A DNA stretch of 20,478 nt from an uncultured Candidatus Saccharibacteria bacterium (lineage in GTDB: Bacteria > Patescibacteriota > Saccharimonadia > Saccharimonadales > Saccharimonadaceae). Below the pieces are notes generated by a model that saw nothing but the letters and a program-made list of their open reading frames with translations, made no database searches and was not told the DNA's origin. Made by a program: the position numbers and the translations under genes. Shown here piece after piece: positions 1-7,139 of this stretch (within the stretch, counting starts at the first letter, position 1; each line of letters begins with the position of its first letter). Where the stretch lies: positions 1 through 20,478 of the forward strand of contig CALISG010000008.1 of assembly GCA_938042065.1 (NCBI GenBank). Reading direction: 5' to 3'.

Positions 1-1091
1 CCGAATTCATCACCATCTTTTTTCTTGCCACGCACATCTTTTGGCACGTAATCTTTGCTAATTCCTGCGGTGCTGCGTACTTTTTTATACGTTAAGCTCT
101 TTTGGTTTTTGGCTGCATCTATAACTTTATTAATTTGTTCTGGAGACAACCTTACCTCTAGATTTTCGCGCTTGGCCTGGCGTTTGCTGGCATCACGGGG
201 AATGAAAACGAGGTGTGATAAATCGCTTGCCAGGCGAAATACCTCGAAACTATAACTGGCTTTTGGTGCCCTCTTTTCATCGTCCTCAAAAGTACACTTG
301 CCAACCATCTCCTCGATTAACTTTTTGGTCATAAATGGACGCTGGTACATGATGGCGCTTACGTTAGTGGCCTGTCCATCGTCAATGCCATAAATTAATT
401 CGTTGATAGCTTGTTCGGGAATATTTTTCAGGGCGTAGTTTCGCTGGTTTTTAATAATGAACTCTAGTTCACGCAAAAAGTCATCGCGCGCAAAGCTGTT
501 GGTATAGTCGTCGCGTTTATTGCGCTTGTGCGGAGCGAATTTTTCATCGCGACTCAGCGCGTCACCGACGGTTGTGTAATTGTTATCGGCGAGAAACTTT
601 TCATTAGCTTTGAGGGCGCTAGTGACACGGCCGCCTTCTTTGTCTGATTCTTCGACAACCTTGCGGTTCGACTTGAAGCCGCGCCGTTTGGCGATTTGAT
701 ATAAAACTTTGAGTAATTCTTCGGGCGATAATTCCTCGGCGAGTGCTTTTGAACGCAGCTCATATACGTCTAATTTGTTGAAATCAGACTTGTAGCTCAA
801 CACCTCCTCGACTTGATCTTTCGTGAGAATATTTTGGTCGACGAAAAATTGCTTTAGGTGATTGAGACGTTGGCGACGGCGTTTCAGACGGCGACGAGCT
901 GAACGTGCGTCGCGGCGAGGCTTGGCGAGTGAGTCGCCATTTTGCGGGTCTTCTGGCCGCTCAAATATCCTCACTCCCAAATCGTGAATACGTTTTTTAT
1001 CTAAATCTAGCACTGCCCAGCCGATTGAGCTCGTGCCGATATCTAGCCCTAGCGAATATTTTTTCGGTAAATATGAAGAGTTTTGTGCCAT
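1..1091 (-). CDS. cas9: Cas9 endonuclease, N-terminal third (runs off left edge)
   Basis: An open frame without stops runs from the ATG at 1091 to the window edge (363 codons), so the gene is partial only because of the window. The N-terminus holds a RuvC-I motif (LGLDIGTSSIGWAVLD, catalytic Asp about residue 17). An arginine-rich bridge helix follows at about residues 57-82, then the recognition-lobe signature IAKRRGFKSNR seen in type II-A/II-C Cas9. The segment YSFEVFRLASDLSHL and the later KVIDAAKNQKSLTYKKVR match the usual order of Cas9 REC sequences. RNA-guided DNA cleavage is the family function. The HNH domain, the remaining RuvC motifs and the PAM-interacting domain lie outside. An SD-like AAGGGA lies about 10 bases before the ATG. 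No cas1, cas2 or array is in the window; if present they are to the left. Identity is very secure; subtype (II-C or short II-A) cannot be fixed from this part. Confidence 0.95.
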   Translation of the reverse strand, partial: MAQNSSYLPKKYSLGLDIGTSSIGWAVLDLDKKRIHDLGVRIFERPEDPQNGDSLAKPRRDARSARRRLKRRRQRLNHLKQFFVDQNILTKDQVEEVLSYKSDFNKLDVYELRSKALAEELSPEELLKVLYQIAKRRGFKSNRKVVEESDKEGGRVTSALKANEKFLADNNYTTVGDALSRDEKFAPHKRNKRDDYTNSFARDDFLRELEFIIKNQRNYALKNIPEQAINELIYGIDDGQATNVSAIMYQRPFMTKKLIEEMVGKCTFEDDEKRAPKASYSFEVFRLASDLSHLVFIPRDASKRQAKRENLEVRLSPEQINKVIDAAKNQKSLTYKKVRSTAGISKDYVPKDVRGKKKDGDEF

Positions 1092-1121
1092 GCGTGAGAT
1101 TCCCTTGTTTAGCTAAGTATA

Positions 1122-1172
1122 ATTATACAACCAAATTGTGGTGATTGAAAGCATAAGCAAAATTAGTATAAA
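1122..1172. promoter_or_regulatory. Divergent promoters for cas9 (-) and the candidate tracrRNA (+)
   Basis: Minus strand: -10 TATAAT at 1122-1127 and -35 TTTCAA at 1145-1150, spacer 17, giving a leader of roughly 25-30 bases before the cas9 ATG. Plus strand: -35 TTGAAA at the same 1145-1150 and -10 TATAAA at 1167-1172, spacer 16, with a start expected near 1179. The same hexamer would serve as -35 for both directions, so the two promoters would compete for polymerase. Confidence 0.55.
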
Positions 1173-1178
1173 CAAAAG

Positions 1179-1370
1179 ATAATCCGCCCAACTAGTGAGC
1201 GGATTAGAGCTTTGCTTTAGGTTCACAATAGAACTCTCAACCGTAGCTGTACGATCAAAATCGTCGCCCTAAGTTGCTAAATTATTATAGAAACCTAAAA
1301 CAATTTAGATATTGGTACAATCCTTACTTAAGGGACTGTAGCTTTATAATACGCAGTTTTTTATTTTTTT
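1179..1370 (+). ncRNA. Candidate tracrRNA of the type II CRISPR system
   Basis: No gene of ordinary type fits 1092-1360. On the plus strand, 1266-1301 is the reverse complement of a 36-base sequence that begins GTTTTAGGTTTCTATAATAA and ends AACTTAGGGC. This has the layout of type II repeats (GTTTT start, about 36 bases; compare the S. thermophilus CRISPR1 repeat as I remember it). As in known tracrRNAs, the anti-repeat ends with CTAAAAC. It is followed by a hairpin at 1316-1340 (TACA and TCCTT paired with AGGGA and TGTA) and a T-rich end at 1357-1370. The 5' part holds a strong hairpin (AATCCGC/GCGGATT, 1180-1205) and a second one (ACGAT/ATCGT near 1250-1263). Start is inferred from the promoter at 1145-1172. 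The cognate repeat is not in the window, so pairing cannot be proven here. Confidence 0.5.
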
Positions 1371-1895
1371 GCAATATCCTTAGTGCCTTTAACTTTTTTC
1401 TGATACCGCAAAAACAAAACCTCGCTCTCTTTCATGCGGCTGAAATAGAAGCCGTTTCCTGCCAAGAAGTTCTGTAGGCCTGGCATTTTCTGGGGCGCTA
1501 GTGTTTGTAATTGCGTTGCGCCGCGTAATGCTGTTTCAGCCTCGACTAGTTGTAATAATCGCGTACCAACTTACTTTTCGGCGGCGGTATTTTTCTCGTA
1601 CGACGATTAGTTCCAAATTTGTTATTTTAGGATCGTTTGAGTCCTGGCTATAGATAATTGTGCCAACTGGTTTGATGGTATTGCTGCTTTCATCGATGTA
1701 TCTGGCCAGTGCAGCGGCGCACTCACCCAAGTATAAACGCTGCGTTAGGTCGGTAGCTGCTTCCATGAAAGCATCTCGGCCTAGTATGTCTGAAATTGGG
1801 CCGCAGATGCTGGGCTTGCATAATAGATCGATAATCTCGCCGACTTGAGCGTCATGAGCATGCGGCGTGGTGGCTATTTCTAACGGTAGAGGCAT
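1361..1895 (-). pseudogene. GNAT family N-acetyltransferase, frameshifted
   Basis: The ATG at 1895 opens a frame of 119 codons ending at 1536, which reaches the GNAT beta4/motif-A region (VGTIIYSQDSN, then LELIVVREKYRRRKV) and then runs into nonsense. In the next frame the family pattern continues without interruption: VGTRLLQLVEAE, then MPGLQNFLAGNGFYFSRM, ending at a TAA at 1361-1363. Removing one A from the GTAAGTT stretch near 1571-1573 would restore RRRKVVGTRLLQLVEAE, which aligns residue for residue with the acetyl-CoA pyrophosphate loop (R-x-K-x-x-G-T-x-L-L). A single-base insertion, real or a sequencing error, is therefore the best reading. The intact product would be about 177 residues. 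It starts 12 bases after the stop of the ATPase gene upstream, so it is probably co-transcribed. Substrate unknown. Confidence 0.75.
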
Positions 1896-1907
1896 AGCAA
1901 TAGTTGA

Positions 1908-4685
1908 TTACGAATTGGAAGTAGCTGCCGCTGGAGTTTTGCGCCGGCGGCTGCGAGTGCGTTTGCGTTTTGGCTTGTCGCTAGTAGCTGTGTCTACTTT
2001 CTCTGTTTCTTCATTGGTGGCAGGTTTAGCTGCTGCATTTGTCTTCGCGGTATCATTATCCTTTGCGGCCTTCGAGGTGTCTTTGTTGTTTTGGCCGTGG
2101 TCTATTTGTAGCAGCCCTACTGCACCTTTGTCAAGTTTGACCGATGGTTGTTTGGCAATTGGTTGGGTCTGGTCTTGCGGCTGCTTAGCAGCTTGGCGCG
2201 CGGCGCGATCGGCGGCTCGCTGTTCGGGTGTTTTTGGCGGCGTATAGGCAGGACCAGGTTTTTTGACGACTAGGTTTTCTGGCGGTAGGATTCGGTTGGC
2301 GATGTCAGCTTCAATATCGCTGCGGTCGCGGCTATAATTATCGCGCGTCCACTGGATAATCCGGCCGGTGTTATCATCTTGCGCAGTTGGCAGATTAAGT
2401 GTTTTGGCGCTAAAGGCCGGAGCCTTCTCGCCGTTGATAACCATGTTGATGATAAAGTTGCGGTTATGCATTTGCAGTAGATCATTCGGCTCGAATTGCG
2501 GCTCGAATTGTTTGGCGAGAATTGGGCTGTCATCTGCCGAGACGCGGAAGCTAATTACCGTGCCGACGTTGCCAAAGACTGCATCGCGAACAGTTTCTTC
2601 CATCTGGCTAATGTACTGGTTAGCGACAGTCAGGTTAAGACCGTATTTGCGCGCTTCCGACAAGATAGTGGCGAATGAATCAGTAGCGAAGTTTTGGAAC
2701 TCGTCGACGTATAGATAGAATGGGCGGCGGTCTTTGATATCAGGGATATCGGAACGGCTCATGGCAGCTAGCTGGATTTTGGTGACCAGGAACGAGCCAA
2801 GAATGCCAGCATTATCCTCGCCGATTAAACCTTTGGAAAGATTGACGACCAGGATTTTACCTTCGTCCATGATTTGGCGAATGTTAAAAGTCGATTTCGG
2901 TTGGCCGATAATGTTGCGGATAACTGGATTAGCGGTAAAGGCGCCGACTTTGTTGAGGACTGGCGCGATGGCTTCAGCCTGGAATTTGTCGGTCCAGCTA
3001 GCAAACTCGACATTCCAAAATTGCAGTACCACGGTGTCTTTACAGTAACTGAGTGTGTCTTTGCGAAACTTTTTGTCAGTGAGCATGCGAGTAATATCGA
3101 GCATGGTAGTCTCGGGCCGGTCTAGTAGTGCTAGAATGGTGTAACGCAAAATGTACTCGAGCCGTGGACCCCAAGAGTCGCCGAACATGCGTTTCAGCAC
3201 GCCGATAACTTCTGATGAGATATTAGTTTTTTGTGACGGATTGGTGACCTCTAGCGGGTTGAAACCGAGCGGATACTGCGTGTCGGCCGGGTTAAAGTAA
3301 ACAACATCCTGCAGCCGTGAGCCTGGTATAAAGCGCATATTATTGATAGCGAAGTCGCCATGCGGGTCGATAATGGCGTAGCCCTGCCCGTGGAAAATAT
3401 CGCTGAGGGCAAATAACTCCAGCAAACCGCTCTTCCCTGCTCCCGTCTGGCCGATGATGTAAACATGGCGCGAGCGGTCGTAGCGCAGCATACCGAATTG
3501 ATGGTTGATACCGCGAAAATTAGTCATGCCAAAGGCCGAGATATTCTCATCATGCGCTGGGTCGCCAGTTAGGACTGGCAGCTTCGGCGGCGGCTCGGCG
3601 GTTTTGGTGCTAGCCCAGACAATGTTTGGCGTTTCGACGTTAGTATGCGGTAAATGATAAACGCTGGCGACTTCCTCAATATTCATCAGATAACCGCGGT
3701 CAGCAAAGAGGCGGGTCTTGTATTTGGCGAGCGCCTCTTTGGCGAAGCTATCGTTCGACATCTTGAAGCCGTTGAGGTTAGTTGAATTAAACTGCTTGAA
3801 GGTACCGATGATACCTTGCATGCGTAATTTGGCGTCGCTAGTGCGCTCGCCTAGGTAAGCGACGCGGACTTTGACCTGATAGCCAAGTTTGGTCGCCTTT
3901 TTTTCAGCTTCAGATATTCGAGTCTTGTCGCGTTCTGACAATTCTGGACCGCCGCTGGCGCCTGCTTGCTCGGGCGGTTGCCACAGAGCAGAAAATAGGC
4001 CGGCAATCCACTTGCCTATACCGTCGGTGCCGAAGAGGTTGAAGCCGCCCGCCTTGACCGATTGAATCCAAGCGTCGGCTTCTTTGTGCCAGCTGTCGGC
4101 GACCGGGCGTACTAGCATCTGTATCCAAATTTCTTCGTCGGTATCTTCGAGCTTGGCGAGCGTTCCGGTGATGCCAGCTAGCGGGTCAACTTCAAAGCTC
4201 TGGAAGGTTTTGATCGGTAAAAATTCCTTGTCGGTTAAGGTAATCTCTGAAGTATAGACTACGCTGTGGTGGCGTTCGTGAGCGACATAATCTTCTTCAG
4301 CCTTATGGATTTGTACCTGCGGGTATTGGGCGTAAATCTGCCCTTCGACGAAGCTTTGCAGCGATTTCGGCGTCCAAACGTAGAATTGAATCCGCCCGCC
4401 CACCGAGGCAATCTCGAAGCTTAGATGCTCCTGATAGCCATTGTTAGCTTTCAGCTCGCGGGCATCGCGCAAAATACCATGGAGGCTAGCGAACATTTGC
4501 TCGGCGGCCAGCTCAGACTTATCGTTAGTCTTTGGAATCTCTAGGGTTAACAAGACGCTCTCAACGTTCTTTATTACATCAATACTGCGATAATTGCGCC
4601 AAGTTAGATATAACAGCACAATAACCAACGGCCCCCAGACATACCATTGCAACAATAGAGCAATAACAGAAGTGATAAATGACAT
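1908..4685 (-). CDS. Membrane-anchored VirB4/TraD-like (DUF87/TraM-recognition type) ATPase
   Basis: 925 residues. One N-terminal membrane segment (about 5-27) is followed by a roughly 370-residue region without a motif I recognise. The RecA-like ATPase follows: Walker A GQTGAGKS at 412-419, IDPHGDF at about 440, Walker B FYLYVDEFQNF at 656-666, and the motif-3-like VANQYISQM at about 688. This is the architecture of conjugation coupling proteins and HerA/VirB4-like ATPases that CPR genomes carry, often annotated as type IV secretory DNA-transfer proteins. The tail (from about 800) is proline/glutamine-rich, then charged, and ends in a run of Arg/Lys (KPKRKRTRSRRRK) that could bind nucleic acid. 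The likely role is pumping DNA or protein at the membrane, driven by ATP; the actual substrate is not shown. The GNAT remnant follows 12 bases later. No pilus or other secretion genes are adjacent in this window. Confidence 0.85.
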   Translation of the reverse strand: MSFITSVIALLLQWYVWGPLVIVLLYLTWRNYRSIDVIKNVESVLLTLEIPKTNDKSELAAEQMFASLHGILRDARELKANNGYQEHLSFEIASVGGRIQFYVWTPKSLQSFVEGQIYAQYPQVQIHKAEEDYVAHERHHSVVYTSEITLTDKEFLPIKTFQSFEVDPLAGITGTLAKLEDTDEEIWIQMLVRPVADSWHKEADAWIQSVKAGGFNLFGTDGIGKWIAGLFSALWQPPEQAGASGGPELSERDKTRISEAEKKATKLGYQVKVRVAYLGERTSDAKLRMQGIIGTFKQFNSTNLNGFKMSNDSFAKEALAKYKTRLFADRGYLMNIEEVASVYHLPHTNVETPNIVWASTKTAEPPPKLPVLTGDPAHDENISAFGMTNFRGINHQFGMLRYDRSRHVYIIGQTGAGKSGLLELFALSDIFHGQGYAIIDPHGDFAINNMRFIPGSRLQDVVYFNPADTQYPLGFNPLEVTNPSQKTNISSEVIGVLKRMFGDSWGPRLEYILRYTILALLDRPETTMLDITRMLTDKKFRKDTLSYCKDTVVLQFWNVEFASWTDKFQAEAIAPVLNKVGAFTANPVIRNIIGQPKSTFNIRQIMDEGKILVVNLSKGLIGEDNAGILGSFLVTKIQLAAMSRSDIPDIKDRRPFYLYVDEFQNFATDSFATILSEARKYGLNLTVANQYISQMEETVRDAVFGNVGTVISFRVSADDSPILAKQFEPQFEPNDLLQMHNRNFIINMVINGEKAPAFSAKTLNLPTAQDDNTGRIIQWTRDNYSRDRSDIEADIANRILPPENLVVKKPGPAYTPPKTPEQRAADRAARQAAKQPQDQTQPIAKQPSVKLDKGAVGLLQIDHGQNNKDTSKAAKDNDTAKTNAAAKPATNEETEKVDTATSDKPKRKRTRSRRRKTPAAATSNS

Positions 4686-4697
4686 AGCTATACTTTC

Positions 4698-4726
4698 ATT
4701 ATATCATACCTCTGTTATTTTTGCAA
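4698..4726 (-). promoter_or_regulatory. Promoter of the 925-residue ATPase gene
   Basis: On the minus strand, -35 TTGCAA at 4721-4726 and -10 TATAAT at 4698-4703 are separated by 17 bases. Only 12 bases lie between the -10 box and the ATG at 4685, so the leader would be about five bases, too short for a Shine-Dalgarno site. Confidence 0.7.
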
Positions 4727-4750
4727 GATTAAGCGGAATCCGCAGATAGA

Positions 4751-5806
4751 TTATTGCTGTGGTTCGGCGATGGTGTAAGTCGCTTTAGCGACGCGCTTGA
4801 ACATGGCTTTGCTTTGCAAATTGAGCAGAATAGTTGTTTCTTTGACTTGGCGGCTCTTGAGCACGCGCCTAACAATTTCGTCGCGGTGGAGCGGCTCGCC
4901 TGCCTTGCGTAAAATGTCGGCGATGATGTCTGAAACTGTGCCTTTGCTGTAGCCCCAGCTGTCGAGGGCGTAAATGCCGCGGCCGATTAGGACGAAGCGT
5001 TTGTCTTTGATGAGTTCGTTGTGGATAGCTTGAGTGGTAACGTTTCTGCGCTTGAAGTCGCTTTCTTTGATGGCTTTAGAAATGTCGGAAAAGTGCATCG
5101 GCTTGCCATTGCCTGCCAAAATAACGTAGATTTTGTCGCGGATGTTTTTAGGATTGACAGTTGGCCACTTGGCTAGACCCCAAACGTCTTTGAGATTGGC
5201 TAGTTTTTTGGATAAACTGGCCAGGCCGCGGATTTGGGACGGACTTTCGAAAGTCAACATGCCATGCAAGCTCTCGATGTCGATTGGCTGGCCGTGGTTT
5301 TTGATGGTTTTAACAATGCTATCGATGTCGCCGCGGATTTTCTTCTCATTACCGTTTTCGGCGATACTGATGCCCTGGTGGTAATTGTCGGTTTCGTTGA
5401 TTATAACGAAGCGCGGCGATAACTCGCCGATAAAGGCAACGTGAGCTCGGGTGTTATTGGAAGCTTTGTCTTTCGAGAGGCGGTTGGCGACGTCTTGGAC
5501 GCGGCCGACGCGGCCGTTTTCGGAAAGGTCGCGGATAATCAGGCGCTCGGCGTCGCTAATGGCTGGAATTTTGCCGTCGGCGGCAGCGGTCTTGAGGCGG
5601 GCTAAGATGGCTTTTTCAAGTTGGCGGACACGTTCGCGAGTGATGCCGAGCAGCTCGCCGATTTGCTCAAGCGTTTCCCGGCGTTCATATAGGCCGAAAC
5701 GGCGCGTGATGATTTCGCGTTCGCGTTCTTGGTCTATGGTCTTAAGAATATCCTCAATTGCTGTCTTGATAGTCTCCACAGCAGGTGTACCGGTAGTTTC
5801 GGTCAT
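4751..5806 (-). CDS. Sigma-region-4-like / HARE-HTH transcription regulator
   Basis: 351 residues. Residues about 15-72 (ILKTIDQEREREIITRRFG, then ETLEQIGELLGITRERVRQLEKAILARLK) are a good copy of sigma-70 region 4, the part that contacts the -35 element. Regions 2 and 3 of a true sigma factor are absent. Residues about 219-285 (KIYVILAGNGKPMHFSDIS and FVLIGRGIYALDSWGY) fit a HARE-HTH domain, known from the RNA polymerase delta subunit and chromatin proteins. A second winged-helix copy follows at about 286-347 (IIADILRKAGEPLHRDEIVRRV). The protein is soluble. It probably binds DNA and/or RNA polymerase and adjusts promoter use; target genes are unknown. An SD-like AAGGAT precedes the ATG, and the gene has a strong promoter with a leader of about 70 bases. 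Confidence 0.8.
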   Translation of the reverse strand: MTETTGTPAVETIKTAIEDILKTIDQEREREIITRRFGLYERRETLEQIGELLGITRERVRQLEKAILARLKTAAADGKIPAISDAERLIIRDLSENGRVGRVQDVANRLSKDKASNNTRAHVAFIGELSPRFVIINETDNYHQGISIAENGNEKKIRGDIDSIVKTIKNHGQPIDIESLHGMLTFESPSQIRGLASLSKKLANLKDVWGLAKWPTVNPKNIRDKIYVILAGNGKPMHFSDISKAIKESDFKRRNVTTQAIHNELIKDKRFVLIGRGIYALDSWGYSKGTVSDIIADILRKAGEPLHRDEIVRRVLKSRQVKETTILLNLQSKAMFKRVAKATYTIAEPQQ

Positions 5807-5881
5807 GCGATCCTTATCCTTTTATCTCCACTCCCCGCCCCTCGAGAGTGATTTTAGTTTGATATCGTAATTTCGTATCTG

Positions 5882-5925
5882 ATTATAATACATAGTAGTT
5901 AGATTGTCAAATCAAATACTAACTA
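5882..5925 (-). promoter_or_regulatory. Consensus promoter with flanking inverted repeat, sigma-r4/HARE gene
   Basis: On the minus strand, -35 TTGACA (5905-5910) and -10 TATAAT (5882-5887) have a 17-base spacer, an exact consensus match. An inverted repeat TAGTTAG (5896-5902) / CTAACTA (5919-5925) brackets the -35 box and could be an operator. The leader down to 5807 can fold through GAGTG/CACTC arms (about 5830-5851). Confidence 0.75.
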
Positions 5926-6147
5926 GTTATATTGTATCACAATATAGACGCTTATGGTAAATACTTTTTTGCTACTTTTTTTAATAAAGAATAATGTCTA
6001 GGCTAACAATAATACCTATTTTTGTCAAAGTTTAAGGTGTTAAGGCGATACCGATGCTGGTTAATTTAACAGTTTATCACAAAATATAATTGTTTATTGA
6101 GCAAAGCTTATTCAAAACACCAATGAATAATTAGCTGATTAAACAGC
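5926..6147. other. AT-rich intergenic stretch, no gene seen
   Basis: Together with the promoter region this makes a 341-base gap between two minus-strand genes. It is AT-rich with runs of T (about 5965-5992) and the palindrome-like TTAATTTAA near 6060. At its lower-numbered end it meets the regulator promoter; at the other end, AGCTG/CAGCT arms (about 6132-6147) form a small hairpin just after the hydrolase stop codon. I see no start-stop frame with coding character and no convincing terminator. Confidence 0.5.
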
Positions 6148-7137
6148 TTAATCATTGTCTAATAATATCTGGACTTTTTCTGGCGTGGTTTGCGCCTGAG
6201 TTTCTGACTGGTCGTTGTTGATATGCTTGAGGGCGAACAGTGTAAGTGTGCGGCGAATTTCATCGCTGGTCGGTTTGGTACTGCGTCCACTGTCGTCGAA
6301 GCCGTGGCCGGCATTGGCAACGCGAATAAAGCGGCTGCTCGGCTGGTAGGCCAAGATACGCTGGTAGAACTTGTAAGCCTGCTCAATCGACACAATACTG
6401 TCTTTGGTGCCGTGGAAAAACAAAAACGGCGGCGGCGTTTTGGTAATCGGTTGGTATAGCGGGCTGGCGACGCGGGCAGTATCGACATTGCGGGTACCGA
6501 GGAATTTGTAAGCATTTGGGTTGCGCTTGGTGCGCTGTAATTGGTTGACCAGGTCGGTGGTGCCATAAAAGCTGATCACACCGCGGACGGTAATTGGGCT
6601 GTCTTGGCGAGTCAGAACATAATCGCTAGCCAAGAGCCCGCCAGCGCTGTCGCCAAAAAGAATTACATTGTTGGTGTCGATGTCATAAGAGCTGGCGAGT
6701 TTGGCGATGGTATCAATAGCGCAGGCAATGTCGTTATTTTGTGTCGGATAATGGTATTTGGGCGCTAGGCGGTAGTTGACCGAGGCGACCGCAAAACCAG
6801 CCGCTGTCAAACTAGAGCCGTAATAGTCAAGCAGCGAATTGCGCTTATCACCCTTATGCCAGCCACCGCCGTGGATATAAATAACTAGCGGGTACGGTGT
6901 CGTATGAGTATTGAGTAGGCTGTTGATCGGCGTGTACAAATCAAACTTCTGCTTGTCTTGGCCGGCGCAATACGGAATATCAGAGTCGACGTTAGCGACA
7001 TTGCCCAGGCGTGGATGATCGTCGGTGTGGTATGATCTATGAACATTTAGCGAGAAGACAACGATAATCATTACTACGAGCAGCAAAATCATCATCCAGC
7101 GGCGGACACGTCGGACTTGTTGGAGTTTGATTGCCAT
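6148..7137 (-). CDS. Membrane-anchored alpha/beta hydrolase (esterase/lipase, HSL-like)
   Basis: 329 residues. A basic N-terminus and one hydrophobic segment (about 14-30) act as a signal anchor, so the catalytic domain should face outside the membrane. The alpha/beta-hydrolase fold is clear: the oxyanion motif HGGGW at 89-93, the nucleophile elbow GDSAGG with Ser164, Asp246 in HGTKDS and His278 in NAGHGF. The HGGGW box and spacing match the hormone-sensitive-lipase / carboxylesterase group that hydrolyses short acyl or acetyl esters. A role in removing acetyl groups from host or environmental polymers is possible but not shown. The ATG lies two bases after the topA stop, so it is translated from the topA transcript; the SD is weak (AAAGAAG). 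Confidence 0.88.
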   Translation of the reverse strand: MAIKLQQVRRVRRWMMILLLVVMIIVVFSLNVHRSYHTDDHPRLGNVANVDSDIPYCAGQDKQKFDLYTPINSLLNTHTTPYPLVIYIHGGGWHKGDKRNSLLDYYGSSLTAAGFAVASVNYRLAPKYHYPTQNNDIACAIDTIAKLASSYDIDTNNVILFGDSAGGLLASDYVLTRQDSPITVRGVISFYGTTDLVNQLQRTKRNPNAYKFLGTRNVDTARVASPLYQPITKTPPPFLFFHGTKDSIVSIEQAYKFYQRILAYQPSSRFIRVANAGHGFDDSGRSTKPTSDEIRRTLTLFALKHINNDQSETQAQTTPEKVQILLDND

Positions 7138-7139
7138 GT

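Noticed and set aside
1274..1477. Small plus-strand protein (67 codons)
   Set aside because: It runs through the anti-repeat segment and the 3' end of the GNAT remnant, has biased Phe/Tyr/Asn content typical of AT-rich noncoding DNA and no start signal.
1302..1535. CRISPR array next to cas9
   Set aside because: Only a single repeat-like segment is present (1266-1301) and no second copy or regular spacing is seen on either strand.
6129..6152. Terminator for the hydrolase gene (AGCTG/CAGCT hairpin)
   Set aside because: The stem is short and AT-flanked and no T-run follows on the minus strand, so it is noted only as part of the intergenic stretch.
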